Shown: positions 8,561 to 17,844, numbered from the stretch's first letter. The stretch: DNA of 64,000 nucleotides from Pseudobacteriovorax sp. (GCA_013215145.1 JABSRP010000021.1:91663-155662), one strand, 5' to 3'. Numbers and translations are program-made. Notes: generated by a model from the sequence alone, not told the origin.

Positions 8561-9472
8561 ATGTTTAAGAGGTTTGCAGTATTTGCGGCGGTAAATATTG
8601 CCATTATCGTAACGATTTCAATTGTTTCTAGTATTATATTCCGAGCCTTGGGGATTGATCCTTATTACATGAGCGGCGGGACGTTAAACTATGAATCTCT
8701 CATGGTTTTCTGCTTTATTTGGGGTATGGGAGGAGCCTTCATTTCCCTCTTGTTGTCCAAAAAGCTCGTAAAGTGGACCATGGGCGTCAAAATCATCGAC
8801 CCCAATACTGGCGGTCAATACGGAGATTTGGTCCGGACGGTTCATCACCTCGCTAAGTCGGCGGGTCTTTCGAAGATGCCGGAAGTCGGCATTTATCCAG
8901 GTCAAGAGTTAAACGCCTTTGCCACGGGACCTAGCCGAAATAATTCCCTAGTAGCTGTATCAGAAGGCTTGTTGCAGCACATGACCCGCGATGAGGTAGA
9001 GGGGGTTTTAGGACACGAGGTGGCCCATATTGCCAATGGCGATATGGTGACAATGACGTTAATCCAAGGTGTGGTGAATGCGTTTGTGATGTTCTTTGCT
9101 CGAATCGTAGCGTTTGCTATCAGCCAAGCACTTCGTGGCGATGATGAAGAGGGCCAAGGGCTTGGATGGTTTGCTCATATGGCGGTGGTCATTCTTTTTG
9201 AAATCCTATTTGGAATCCTCGGCTCTATGATCGTAGCTTGGTTCTCAAGGCAAAGAGAGTTTAGAGCTGATGCAGGCGGAGCTCGGTTGGCTGGGCGCAG
9301 TAAAATGGAAGCCGCTCTCCAGAAATTACGGCAAGGCATTGAACTCAATAGCGAAGCTAGCCCTTCGGTAGCGTCACTTAAAATATCGTCTAAGAAGTCG
9401 AAATTCCTATCTTTGCTAAGCACCCATCCGCCTCTAGAGGTTCGGATTCAAAAGCTAAGAACCATGTCTTAA
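8561..9472 (+). CDS. htpX: Membrane zinc metalloprotease HtpX
   Basis: 303 residues, M48B family, an inner-membrane endoprotease that degrades misfolded membrane proteins. Two N-terminal helices (about residues 5-25 and 45-67) precede the catalytic GHEVAH motif near 150-155. Two further helices follow. The third zinc ligand is the glutamate in SRQREFRADAGGA, and the C-terminal THPPLEVRI block is typical. The ATG at 8561 is chosen because AAGGAG is eight bases upstream; an in-frame start at 8528 lies inside the likely leader. Confidence 0.95.
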   Translation: MFKRFAVFAAVNIAIIVTISIVSSIIFRALGIDPYYMSGGTLNYESLMVFCFIWGMGGAFISLLLSKKLVKWTMGVKIIDPNTGGQYGDLVRTVHHLAKSAGLSKMPEVGIYPGQELNAFATGPSRNNSLVAVSEGLLQHMTRDEVEGVLGHEVAHIANGDMVTMTLIQGVVNAFVMFFARIVAFAISQALRGDDEEGQGLGWFAHMAVVILFEILFGILGSMIVAWFSRQREFRADAGGARLAGRSKMEAALQKLRQGIELNSEASPSVASLKISSKKSKFLSLLSTHPPLEVRIQKLRTMS

Positions 9473-9492
9473 CGATACTACATTGCAATAAT

Positions 9493-9522
9493 GGCCCTAT
9501 GTCCTTAGGGCCTTTTTATTTT
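9493..9522 (+). terminator. Rho-independent terminator of htpX
   Basis: GGCCCTA and TAGGGCC form a 7-bp GC-rich stem with a six-base loop, followed at once by TTTTTATTTTT. Placed 20 bases after the htpX stop. Confidence 0.85.
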
Positions 9523-9607
9523 TCACTCTGACCAAAAAAAGATTGCATCCATCGATCTCGGTGATATAACCATTGGCCTACCCTTTTTACGAATGTTAAA
9601 GGGTTCC

Positions 9608-9695
9608 GGAGGGATGGCCGAGCGGTCGAAGGCGGCGGTCTTGAAAACCGTTGTGGGGAAACTCACCGAGGGTTCGAATCCCTCTCCCTCCGCCA
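9608..9695 (+). tRNA. tRNA-Ser (UGA)
   Basis: An 88-base serine tRNA with long variable arm. Acceptor arms GGAGGGA and TCCCTCC pair, the discriminator is G and CCA is encoded. The anticodon loop CTTGAAA gives TGA, and GGTTCGAATCC is the T arm. It is followed 13 bases later by a second serine tRNA, so both are probably co-transcribed. Confidence 0.96.
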
Positions 9696-9708
9696 ATTTG
9701 TGTTCCAA

Positions 9709-9798
9709 GGAGAGATGGCAGAGTGGCCTAATGCACTTCCTTGCTAAGGAAGAGACTGGGTAACTGGTCCGGGGGTTCGAATCCCCCTCTCTCCGCCA
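9709..9798 (+). tRNA. tRNA-Ser (GCU)
   Basis: A 90-base serine tRNA. Acceptor GGAGAGA pairs with TCTCTCC, CCA is encoded, and the anticodon stem CTTCC/GGAAG encloses TTGCTAA (anticodon GCT). It has a long variable arm and T arm GGGGGTTCGAATCCCCC. Confidence 0.96.
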
Positions 9799-9856
9799 CA
9801 AGAAATCCTGAGCAGAGCGAAGGATCTCGGTATCTTACCTACATCTAAAACCACAT

Positions 9857-10156
9857 TTATAAATTTTGAAGATCCTGCTTATTAAAATCTGAGGTATCTG
9901 GAAAGCTATAACTACAGGTAAAGTTCGGATCTGTGCTTGAATGACTCGTACTTGTTCCTTCGTCCCAAGATAGGCTCACGGAAATGCTGTCTTCTAAAAC
10001 TCGTACAGAATAGTCTCCAAAACTTATTTTCTCAATGTTGGTTTGATCAGGTAATCGAAACGTCGCTGCGATGTTATGTGAAGTCTTACTGCCAGTTGGT
10101 TGGGAACAATTAGTATTGACCAATAAAAAAAACCCAAAGAGAAAGAAAATTCTCAT
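9857..10156 (-). CDS. Small putative lipoprotein
   Basis: 99 residues from the ATG preceded by AAGGAG. The first 16 residues are a hydrophobic signal (RIFFLFGFFLLV) ending in NTNC, an imperfect lipobox, followed by a polar beta-rich domain with one further cysteine. An upstream TTG would add 15 charged residues ahead of the signal and is unlikely. No family recognised; exported and probably membrane-anchored. Confidence 0.5.
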   Translation of the reverse strand: MRIFFLFGFFLLVNTNCSQPTGSKTSHNIAATFRLPDQTNIEKISFGDYSVRVLEDSISVSLSWDEGTSTSHSSTDPNFTCSYSFPDTSDFNKQDLQNL

Positions 10157-10201
10157 AGGTGCTCCTTTGTCTTTTAAACATCTTATCACTGGATTGGGCA
10201 A

Positions 10202-10863
10202 ATTAGTCTACTTCCATTGTTGTCTTTATGTGATCAACAAATGAACAAAATCTGTTTATAGGTTGGCTATTGCTGCAGCGAAGAAAGAAAAGTGTGAGTG
10301 ATCGAACCGCGAGTGATGAGCCTCTTTGTGCCTAAAAAGGTCACCGTCTGTGTCGATGCTTGTACTCTCCTCCTTAATAGCGACTCTATGTATTTGCCTA
10401 TTTTTTGATCAGTAGTGTCGAAGAGATAATTTCTAATTCGGTCCTGGGAACCTCTCCAATGTGCTTCGTTAATCTGATGAAAAAATAGGCATCATGAGCT
10501 AGGTAAGTTCCATGGGTCTGAAGGGAAATCTCGGATGTCGTTGTGAGAAAAGAGTCGTGTCGAGAGCCTAGTTAAACTGTGCAAAAAATAATCATCTAAG
10601 CAACGCCTTCGATAGTCAGGCAGCTTGCTTTTGAGGTATTGAGCTTATCCACAAGTTATCCACAAGTTATCCACATTGTGGGACCTTCCTAAGTTTGTGG
10701 CGTTGACCGGCTATTCTCGGGGTCTTTTCGTATTCATTTGTTAAGACGTGTTGCTTAAAAAATATACAGAAGGCGTGTTGGGTACGTATTAAAACGGTGC
10801 TGGTTCTAAAACTGGTTTTCATTCGCTCGAATGAAGAGTGGAAATGAGATATCTACCCGTAAT
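10202..10863. other. Non-coding stretch with DnaA boxes
   Basis: About 660 bases without a convincing gene between a small lipoprotein gene and a hypothetical gene. The notable content is the DnaA-box cluster at 10645-10675. AT-rich patches flank it (around 10570-10595 and 10755-10770). No start with a ribosome site and no transposase fragment was seen. Confidence 0.5.
10645..10675 (+). other. Three tandem perfect DnaA boxes (possible replication origin or DnaA-titration site)
   Basis: TTATCCACA occurs three times at 10645, 10656 and 10667, always with AG between, so the boxes repeat every 11 bases on the same face of the helix. Weaker reverse-orientation matches follow (TTGTGGGA after the third box and TTTGTGGCG near 10694). 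Nine-base consensus boxes in phased tandem are characteristic of oriC-type DnaA assembly; the usual neighbours dnaA, dnaN, gyrB or parAB are not here, so origin function is inferred only. Confidence 0.55.
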
Positions 10864-11445
10864 TCAATGGAAAACCAGGACATCGGACGATGCTTCAAGC
10901 TGTTTTTTAATATCAAGAGCTATGTTTAGAATGGGGTTAATGCCATGTTCACCGGCATAAAGATAGAATTCCTTCGTTTGAGTTTGTGCCAACTGGAGAA
11001 CTGTATGCTTAAGGATAGAAAGAGCTTTGTTTTTGGAAAGAAGCGACGGTGAAAAATATATGCCAGCACGTTCGGGCTTCATCGCGTTAATAGAGTTTAT
11101 TATGTGTGATATCGCGGTATTAGGCTCTTTTAGCAGCATCGGTTTTGGGACGAAGTAGTATGTCTCTGGCGGGACGATTTCTGTATTTGCTATAAGAAGT
11201 GGCTGGGTTTCTACTATTCCTTTCTCGACCATGTGTGCGTAAACCTCTTTGATCGATTTACATGAGTAGATATCGTTAATTGAAGAGGAGCCCTTTTCGA
11301 ACGCGCCGATCCAAAAATTACAGTTTTTTGTTTCATCCGGACGCGTGATATACAGAACCACACCAGAGCCAACAAGAATCTTGCCAGCTTTTTTCGACTC
11401 TTTTGCAGACCCTTGCTGATTGGGAAGAGAAGAATGTATAGTCAA
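10864..11445 (-). CDS. Hypothetical protein next to rmlA
   Basis: 193 residues, no recognised domain, no signal peptide or membrane helix. It contains an internal EIVPPETYYFVPKP block and a C-terminal helical region, suggesting a cytoplasmic protein. The TTG start has AGGGG about eight bases upstream. It lies 28 bases after rmlA on the same strand and is probably co-transcribed with it. Confidence 0.55.
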   Translation of the reverse strand: MTIHSSLPNQQGSAKESKKAGKILVGSGVVLYITRPDETKNCNFWIGAFEKGSSSINDIYSCKSIKEVYAHMVEKGIVETQPLLIANTEIVPPETYYFVPKPMLLKEPNTAISHIINSINAMKPERAGIYFSPSLLSKNKALSILKHTVLQLAQTQTKEFYLYAGEHGINPILNIALDIKKQLEASSDVLVFH

Positions 11446-11473
11446 AAAGCGACCCCTATCTTTGGTTTTAGCG

Positions 11474-12358
11474 TTATAGCAGGCTATGGCGTTCGACTAA
11501 GGCCTTTAGGTATGCGCCATAACCACTTTTTAAAAGTTTATCAGCTTGTGTCATAAGTTGTTCAGTAGAAATGTACTTTTTTCGCCAAGCTATTTCTTCG
11601 AGGCAGGCTATTTTAAGGCCTTGACGGTTTTCGATTGCAGCGGCGAAGTTTTGGGCATCGAGTAAAGATTGATGAGTGCCGGTATCTAACCAAGCCATAC
11701 CACGGCCCAAGACTTCGACATCTAGTTTCCCTGCGTTCAAGTAAGAAATGTTGACGTCAGTGATCTCCAGTTCGCCTCGCGGCGAGGGTTTGAGGTTTTT
11801 AGCAATTTCGATCACGTCGTTATCATAGAAATATAATCCCGTGACGGCATAATTTGACTTCGGAGATTGAGGTTTTTCCTCGAGACTAATAGCGGCTCCA
11901 TTGTTATCAAATTCAACCACGCCGTAACGTTCTGGGTCTTTGACATAATACCCAAAAACTGTGGCTCCGGTGGATTGACTGTTTGCATTCTTAAGATAAT
12001 CAACCATGTTATGACCGAAAAATATGTTATCTCCTAACACGAGGCTACAGTGATCGTTGCCAATGAATCTTTCGGCAATGATGAAGGCTTGTGCTAGACC
12101 CTCAGGTCTGGGTTGTACGGCATAACTAATTTTTATACCCCATTGTCTGCCATCACCTAAGACTCTTCGAAAGCTTGCTTCATCTTCAGGCGTTGTAATA
12201 ATCATGATCTCCCTCATGTCTGCTAACATGAGAATTGATAAAGGGTAATAGATCATGGGTTTGTCGTAAACTGGCAGCAACTGTTTACTGGTGCCCAGTG
12301 TCAAAGGGTGTAGTCTAGTTCCTGATCCTCCGGCGAGGATGATTCCTTTTCTATTCAT
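11474..12358 (-). CDS. rmlA: Glucose-1-phosphate thymidylyltransferase RmlA
   Basis: 294 residues, full length. It makes dTDP-glucose from dTTP and glucose-1-phosphate, the entry step to dTDP-rhamnose and most dTDP-deoxysugars. Signature sites: [44 protein letters not shown], and [12 protein letters not shown] near residue 220. The other usual genes rmlB, rmlC and rmlD are not in this window; the 4,6-dehydratase needed by the deoxysugar genes near 24-27 kb must be elsewhere. A TATAAT (reverse of 12421-12426) lies about 65 bases upstream, without a clear -35. Confidence 0.96.
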   Translation of the reverse strand: MNRKGIILAGGSGTRLHPLTLGTSKQLLPVYDKPMIYYPLSILMLADMREIMIITTPEDEASFRRVLGDGRQWGIKISYAVQPRPEGLAQAFIIAERFIGNDHCSLVLGDNIFFGHNMVDYLKNANSQSTGATVFGYYVKDPERYGVVEFDNNGAAISLEEKPQSPKSNYAVTGLYFYDNDVIEIAKNLKPSPRGELEITDVNISYLNAGKLDVEVLGRGMAWLDTGTHQSLLDAQNFAAAIENRQGLKIACLEEIAWRKKYISTEQLMTQADKLLKSGYGAYLKALVERHSLL

Positions 12359-12500
12359 ACGCCGCCTTCTAATAGAATTAGATTTTCTTATTTTGTTATC
12401 ATGATATAGATTTGCTTGAGATTATAGAAGAGAGTTTTAAGGGAATGGGATTTTATGGCTGGGTAATTTAGGGGTGTTGGAAGACTCTATGAGATTTTAA

Positions 12501-12577
12501 TGGCGCACCCGGAGCGATTCGAACGCCCGACCTTCTGATTCGTAGTCAGATGCTCTATCCAGCTGAGCTACGGGTGC
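12501..12577 (-). tRNA. tRNA-Arg (ACG)
   Basis: 77 bases with encoded CCA. Acceptor GCACCCG pairs with CGGGTGC, the discriminator is G, the D arm is GCTCAGCTGGATAGAGC, the anticodon stem TCTGA/TCAGA encloses CTACGAA (anticodon ACG), and the T arm contains GTTCGAATC. It marks the left edge of the large polysaccharide locus. Confidence 0.97.
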
Positions 12578-12587
12578 GTGAAGAGCG

Positions 12588-12616
12588 TTTATATCTTGCT
12601 CATTGAGATTTGGCAA
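12588..12616 (-). promoter_or_regulatory. Promoter of tRNA-Arg
   Basis: On the minus strand TTGCCA (12611-12616) and TATAAA (12588-12593) are exactly 17 bases apart, with the mature tRNA end 11 bases downstream of the -10. Confidence 0.7.
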
Positions 12617-12654
12617 CATGGTAAATAAATATCTATGAATTTTGAGATTAAATA

Positions 12655-13668
12655 TTGAAACTATTGAACAAAATACTATTTAAATTAATCGTACTAAGGG
12701 ACCTGATGCTAACTGGCAGGAGGTCATGGCAATTGAGGTCTAGTCCAGCCTTTATGGCTGATTTGCTTCCCAATTTACCTATTAGAAAAAACAATAGGAT
12801 CAAGTCGAAGAAAATTTTTGTCGTGATTCCATTTAAGGACAAGGCGGAGCTAACCAATAGTTGCCTTAATTCACTGTTGCGACAGAGCCTTGCCCATCAT
12901 CGCATGGTTGTGTGTTTGGTCGATAATAATTCATCAGAGGACGAAACGTCTCGATGGCTAAAGTCCCTCGATTGTGAACCGTCCCCCAGCATTCAATTAT
13001 TGAAAACTAGAAATTCAGAGCCTTTTAATTTTTCTCGCATAAATAATCTCGCCATTAAAAACTATGCGGATGCAGACACAGACTACGTACTTCTTTTGAA
13101 TAATGACATTTGCTTGCATGAACCAGATAGTGTTTTGAGGCTAATTGACACGGCAGAAGGTAGAAACGATATCGCTTGTACTGGGTGCACTCTGCAGTAT
13201 CCTGACAAAAGAATCCAACATCTGTATGCCAACCCAGGGATTAAAACTGTGGGTGCGCACCCTTATAAAGGATTGAGATTAGATCGCACAGACCCTTGGT
13301 ATTCGAATTCCAAGATTGTTCCGGCAGTTACTGGGGCAGTGATGCTAATTAAAAAAGATCATTATATATCTGTAGGAGGGTTTGATGAAAACCTCCCCAA
13401 TTGCTATCAAGATATAGATCTTTGTCTAAAGTTTCAGCAAAATGGTCTTCACATTGCGGTAGCAACAGATGTGGTCATGACCCATTTTGAGACTCAGACT
13501 AGGGATCCTAAGCCTCATTGGGGTGAAGTAGGCTACATTTATAGAAAATGGGGTGATGCGCTCTCTTGGCATTTTCTGGTACCAAAAAATATCAGTCGGT
13601 TTAGCGAAAGACCGATTTTCACGCTTTTCCCAAACTCCTATCCCTGGTGGAGGCTCATTGATAGATAA
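12655..13668 (+). CDS. Glycosyltransferase family 2 (rhamnosyltransferase-like)
   Basis: 337 residues. After a 50-residue basic N-terminus a GT2 domain begins with FVVIPFKDKAELTN, then VDNNSSEDET near 96, YVLLLNNDI near 147 (the metal-binding DxD analogue), TGAVMLIKKDHY and GGFDENLPNCYQDIDLCLK near 240-260. This arrangement is typical of O-antigen rhamnosyl- or mannosyl-type transferases. TTG start, no strong ribosome site. It is the first gene of a unit with wzm and wzt, with which it overlaps by 11 bases. Confidence 0.85.
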   Translation: MKLLNKILFKLIVLRDLMLTGRRSWQLRSSPAFMADLLPNLPIRKNNRIKSKKIFVVIPFKDKAELTNSCLNSLLRQSLAHHRMVVCLVDNNSSEDETSRWLKSLDCEPSPSIQLLKTRNSEPFNFSRINNLAIKNYADADTDYVLLLNNDICLHEPDSVLRLIDTAEGRNDIACTGCTLQYPDKRIQHLYANPGIKTVGAHPYKGLRLDRTDPWYSNSKIVPAVTGAVMLIKKDHYISVGGFDENLPNCYQDIDLCLKFQQNGLHIAVATDVVMTHFETQTRDPKPHWGEVGYIYRKWGDALSWHFLVPKNISRFSERPIFTLFPNSYPWWRLIDR

Positions 13669-14440
13669 ACAGAGGCTAAAATTAGCTAGGATTCGTTTCG
13701 ACTTACTTTTTTTACTAATTTCAAAAGATTTAAGGCTTAGATACCGGGGGTCTTTATTTGGGTATTTGTGGAGTATGTTAAATCCACTTTTACAGATGAT
13801 GGTATTGACTGCTGTTTTCAGCTTCCTGGTTAGGTTTAAAATTGAAAACTATCCGATTTTCCTCCTATGCGGCATTGTGCTATGGAATCTATTTAGTCAA
13901 TCACTCACACAAGGGGCAAATGCGATAATCGCCAATGGCGGCCTTATCAAAAAGGTAAAGGTTCCTGTGGCAATCTTCCCAACTGCCTCTGTGGCCTCCG
14001 TTACCGTTCACTTCGTTTTATCGTTGATTGCTTTTTTTGCTATTAGTTTCTTTATGGGGCATTGGCCTCGCCTGATTTGGTTTTTGATTCCAATTTATCT
14101 GTTTGTATTTATTGGATTTATTTGGGGTATCACACTAGCGATTTCATCATTGAACGTACTGTTTAAAGACATAGGGCATGTTCTTGATCCTATACTACAA
14201 CTATGCTTCTATGGTACTCCAATAATTTATCCTATTTCGGTACTTCCGGAAAGCATCGCGAATATCGTGGCTTTAAACCCTTTAACACATTTTGTGGGTT
14301 CTATTAGGACTTTATATTTTGATTACCAAGTGCCAAATGCTACGACGACAATATACTGCTTCGGACTGATGACTTTGTCATTGCTTTTTGGCTCATTCAC
14401 TTATTACAAGACGAGGGATAAATTTGTCTTCCGACTCTAG
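13658..14440 (+). CDS. wzm: ABC-2 polysaccharide exporter permease Wzm
   Basis: About 260 residues from the TTG preceded by GGAGG, the normal length of Wzm. The N-terminal KDLRLRYRGSLFGYLWSMLNPLL is the signature of polysaccharide exporters of the ABC-2 family (TagG/Wzm). Six membrane helices follow, and NVLFKDIGHVLDPILQ plus FYGTPIIYPIS are the conserved interior loop. With the next gene it forms the inner-membrane exporter that flips a finished undecaprenol-linked polysaccharide. A longer reading starting at 13553 would lie inside the previous gene and is rejected. Confidence 0.92.
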   Translation: MIDKQRLKLARIRFDLLFLLISKDLRLRYRGSLFGYLWSMLNPLLQMMVLTAVFSFLVRFKIENYPIFLLCGIVLWNLFSQSLTQGANAIIANGGLIKKVKVPVAIFPTASVASVTVHFVLSLIAFFAISFFMGHWPRLIWFLIPIYLFVFIGFIWGITLAISSLNVLFKDIGHVLDPILQLCFYGTPIIYPISVLPESIANIVALNPLTHFVGSIRTLYFDYQVPNATTTIYCFGLMTLSLLFGSFTYYKTRDKFVFRL

Positions 14441-15743
14441 CCCAATTATCCGAGCCAGTAATCTCAGGTTAAGTTATCAACTTAATACTTATAAGGTTGA
14501 TACTCTTAAAGAGTTCCTCATAAGGAAGTTTAAGCGCCAGTCAGTCTTTCAACAAAAAGTCGCATTGAAAGACATTAGCTTGGAGGTGGCGGAAGGTGAG
14601 TGTATCGGAATTATTGGTCACAATGGTAGTGGTAAGTCGACTCTCCTAAAGATTCTTGCAGGAGTTATTAGGCCAGAATCAGGTAGCCTTAGTGTTAGCG
14701 GAACACTAGTTCCTTTGATCGAATTAGGCGCTGGTTTTGATCCAGAGTTGACTGGGAGGGAGAATATCTTTCTGAGTCTCAGTATTCAGGGTTATTCCCG
14801 TCAAGAAATAGAACGGTTTGTGCCGCATATTGAATCGTTTTCCGAATTGAGCAATGAGCTAGATCAGCCCGTAAAGACCTATAGCTCTGGCATGTATATG
14901 CGACTTGGGTTCTCGTGCTCGACGGTTGCTGCTGCCGATATCATTTTGATAGATGAAATACTGGCTGTTGGGGATCAAAACTTCCAAAAAAAATGCTTAC
15001 AAAAACTTGATGATCTCCGCAAAAAAGGTACGACAATTGTCATTGTATCCCACGATCTTGCTACAATTGAAAGTATTGCGTCTCGTCTTATTGTTATGAA
15101 TGCGGGACAAAAAGTCTTTGATGGTCCCATTGACGAAGGGGTATTGTTTTATCTAGATTTGATGGAGCAAAAAAGACAAACTGCCTTGTCTAAGGCAGAA
15201 CTCGCAGAACTAAATCGTAAAGCTAAGCTTGCTGATGAGCCAACACCACTGGAACAGAACGCAAAAATTGTCTCCGTAAATGTCTTTACTTCCGATATTG
15301 AGCCAATCACCCCAACTTCGACCGTTATCATCGAAATTAAACTAGCGATTTTGAGGGAAACTACCGATTTTCCCAGTGTTGGTTTCGCTATTCAAACAGC
15401 TAAGACAGGTATTAGAATATTGGGTGGCAATCAATATTCTCTCGGCATGCAGGGTAGGCACCCAATCCCTAAATCTGGAATGTACTCGACTTCGATTTAT
15501 TTGAAAAACCTTCAACTTGCTTCGGGAAAATATGACGTCACTGTTGGGCTTCATACCAAAGACCTCACCAAGACTCTTGACATTAAGCCTGCAGTTGCGT
15601 CATTTGAAGTTCAGTGTATTTCTGATCCACAGAACTTTGACAGGGATCTTATATCACCCCGTTGTGTTGTGGGATCATGGAAAGTTACAGCACAAAAAGA
15701 TATGGGCAGTCATAATAACTGCCCTGGGGAGCTACAGATCTGA
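14424..15743 (+). CDS. wzt: ABC exporter ATPase Wzt with C-terminal glycan-binding domain
   Basis: 439 residues from the TTG with GAGGG six bases upstream; overlaps wzm by 17 bases. The ATPase domain has GHNGSGKST near residue 65, signature YSSGMYMRLGFS near 155 and Walker B IILIDEILAVGD near 172. The extra 150-160 residues after about 280 form a beta-rich domain like the Wzt-C domain that recognises a capped non-reducing end in E. coli O8/O9a systems. This implies export of a terminally modified glycan; two methyltransferases in the locus are candidates for making the cap. The 3' end overlaps the convergent double glycosyltransferase by 12 bases. Confidence 0.93.
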   Translation: MSSDSSPIIRASNLRLSYQLNTYKVDTLKEFLIRKFKRQSVFQQKVALKDISLEVAEGECIGIIGHNGSGKSTLLKILAGVIRPESGSLSVSGTLVPLIELGAGFDPELTGRENIFLSLSIQGYSRQEIERFVPHIESFSELSNELDQPVKTYSSGMYMRLGFSCSTVAAADIILIDEILAVGDQNFQKKCLQKLDDLRKKGTTIVIVSHDLATIESIASRLIVMNAGQKVFDGPIDEGVLFYLDLMEQKRQTALSKAELAELNRKAKLADEPTPLEQNAKIVSVNVFTSDIEPITPTSTVIIEIKLAILRETTDFPSVGFAIQTAKTGIRILGGNQYSLGMQGRHPIPKSGMYSTSIYLKNLQLASGKYDVTVGLHTKDLTKTLDIKPAVASFEVQCISDPQNFDRDLISPRCVVGSWKVTAQKDMGSHNNCPGELQI

Positions 15744-17714
15744 CCAATTAGAGTCGCCGTTTAGTATCGCGTCGTAAAATAGTCCCGATGGCTGTTGGGT
15801 TTTGTAGTTCGGGTGTGCTTTATAATGCGGGGTCTTATCTAAACATGGATTTGAATAAGGATCGTTAAGGAGTTGTTGACCCCATTTTTGTAAAATGTAG
15901 TGCCGTTCAAAAAGTTCGAAACAAGTTTTTCTAGTTGGTGACTCTTTGTGGTATAGCTCTGCGTATGGTGTGTAGATGTTAGAGTACCCCTTTTTTCTTA
16001 GCCTAAGACAAAAGTCTACGTCCCCAAATCCGTTGGGAAGATATAGTTCTTCAAGCCCGCCAATCTCGAGATATTTGTCTTTGTCAATCAATATACATGC
16101 CCCAGTTACACCCAAAGTCTCGTGCATAGTCTGATGATATTGGTAGTAAGAGTCCGTATTTCTCTTCTCATCGAATCCAGAGTGGCCTGCAATATGATAG
16201 CCGTAGCCCACAATACCGGCATGTTGAATCCGTTTGTTTGGGTATAACAGTTTTGGTCCCACTGCACCGACTTCTGGAAATTGTGCCAAAGAGACCATTT
16301 CTGTAAGCCAGTTGGGTTCTATTACTTCTGTATCGTTATTTAGTAGGAGCACATATTTCCCTGAAGAAGCATTTACCCCCAAATTGTTCATCCTCGCAAA
16401 ATTAAAATGCTCAGAGTAGAGAACGAACTTGAGTTTTTCGCCTAACCGACTTTTCAAGTCTTCGTAGTATCGCTTAACCTGATTATCTTGGCTATCGTGA
16501 TCAACAATTACGATCTCGTAATTTGGGTAGCTTGTTTTCTTAAGGATAGATTCGATGCATGGTTTAATGAGGTGGAGACTGTCTTTGCTAGGAATGATTA
16601 TTGAGACTAGCTCATTGGGAGCTAGAATATTGAACTTTATTCGGTAATGTAAGGTCTGGGGCTCAAAGGTTACCTCTGCGGGCCTGCCGCGCCTTTCACA
16701 TGCCTCCCGAACGGCTTTCTCTCCGGCTACAGCAGCATACGGTTTGGCTTGAGACGATCTGGCAGTACTACCAGCGTGGGCTCGCCATTGGTAGAGGCAT
16801 AAGGGGATGTGCACGACGGGCTTCGATGTCTTTTCGACTGCGCGAAGCATGAGATCGTGGTCTTGAGAGCCTTCAAACCCCTTACGAAAACCTCCAATAC
16901 TGTTTACAAGATCGAGCCTAAATACAGAAAGGTGTGTCGTATAATGCACCGAAAGGTGCATAAATGGGGACCAGCCTGGTTTGTGATAGGTATTTTCGAT
17001 CGCGCCGTTTTCACTAATATGAGATTCGTCTGAGTATAAAATGTCAGGTTTGTCGTTCATATTTATATATCTAGCAGCCTCTGCTAATGCGTTGGGTAAC
17101 AATCGATCATCGTGGTCCAGCAGGACAATATAGTCGCCTGTGGCCATACCTACAGCTAAGTTACTAGTTTCCGAAATATGACAATTGATCTTGTTAAACG
17201 ATAGTCGGAATTTACTTTTCCCTAGCTTGTTCACCAAGTCATTAAGTAATCCTGTTAAGGCATTATCGTTTGAAGCATCGTCAACAATACAAATTTCCCA
17301 GTTTTCGTAAGATTGCGTTTCTACACTCTTTATTGTTTCCTTCAAGAAAGAGTGCTTGACTCGATAAACTGGAATGATGACGGAAAATTTAGGCCGGTAG
17401 GGCAGTTCTTTTGTGACATATTTAAGTGACTTGTAATAGCGCGCCATCCCAGCATCAGCTCCACCAGGTCGGGTATTTTGTTGGCGATTGATTTTTTGAA
17501 CGTAAGGGTGATTTATTGACCAGTGCTCACTAAAAATAAGCAATTTTCGTGAAATTTTATAAGTTATGAAAAGAATTTTGCGGACAGGTCTTCCAAAAAT
17601 GGCTAGCTCGAGACACTTTTTTATACTGTACTTTAGGATGTGGACCAAAGAATTCTCCCTGCTTGGAATTTTGGTGGTTGGGGTATCTTTTCGTATATCA
17701 TTACCAAAATTCAA
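15732..17714 (-). CDS. Tandem two-domain GT2 glycosyltransferase
   Basis: 660 residues with two complete GT2 domains. Domain 1 starts at about residue 110 (FSVIIPVYR, then VDDASNDN and LLDHDDRLLPNAL). Domain 2 starts near 368 (VSIIIPSKDS, VDHDSQDN, YVLLLNNDTEVIEP, GGLEELYLPNGFGDVDFCL). Such double enzymes usually add two different linkages of a repeating unit, as in rhamnan or galactan synthesis. The first 100 residues are basic and not assigned. It is a single transcription unit, divergent from the nucleotide-sugar dehydrogenase. Confidence 0.88.
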   Translation of the reverse strand: MNFGNDIRKDTPTTKIPSRENSLVHILKYSIKKCLELAIFGRPVRKILFITYKISRKLLIFSEHWSINHPYVQKINRQQNTRPGGADAGMARYYKSLKYVTKELPYRPKFSVIIPVYRVKHSFLKETIKSVETQSYENWEICIVDDASNDNALTGLLNDLVNKLGKSKFRLSFNKINCHISETSNLAVGMATGDYIVLLDHDDRLLPNALAEAARYINMNDKPDILYSDESHISENGAIENTYHKPGWSPFMHLSVHYTTHLSVFRLDLVNSIGGFRKGFEGSQDHDLMLRAVEKTSKPVVHIPLCLYQWRAHAGSTARSSQAKPYAAVAGEKAVREACERRGRPAEVTFEPQTLHYRIKFNILAPNELVSIIIPSKDSLHLIKPCIESILKKTSYPNYEIVIVDHDSQDNQVKRYYEDLKSRLGEKLKFVLYSEHFNFARMNNLGVNASSGKYVLLLNNDTEVIEPNWLTEMVSLAQFPEVGAVGPKLLYPNKRIQHAGIVGYGYHIAGHSGFDEKRNTDSYYQYHQTMHETLGVTGACILIDKDKYLEIGGLEELYLPNGFGDVDFCLRLRKKGYSNIYTPYAELYHKESPTRKTCFELFERHYILQKWGQQLLNDPYSNPCLDKTPHYKAHPNYKTQQPSGLFYDAILNGDSNWSDL

Positions 17715-17783
17715 TTAACAATACTCCGCTTCGTAGCCCTTCAAAGCCTTGCTTCAGCTCACTATATTTCTTTAAGTTGATTC

Positions 17784-17812
17784 TTGCGAATCCAAATTCT
17801 TTGAGTCATACT
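17784..17812 (+). promoter_or_regulatory. Candidate promoter of the nucleotide-sugar dehydrogenase operon
   Basis: TTGCGA (17784-17789) is 17 bases from CATACT (17807-17812), 33 bases before the ATG at 17845. Moderate consensus match; it is the best candidate in the divergent gap. Confidence 0.35.
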
Positions 17813-17844
17813 CTTTAATTATGTTTAAATAGGTTGGTTTTTCT

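Noticed and set aside
9523..9801. A 92-codon frame across both tRNA-Ser genes
   Set aside because: It is the well-known antisense reading of serine tRNAs (GEGFEPS-type peptides) and has no independent support.
13553..13657. Longer N-terminus for the Wzm permease
   Set aside because: It lies inside the preceding glycosyltransferase; the internal TTG after GGAGG gives the usual Wzm length.
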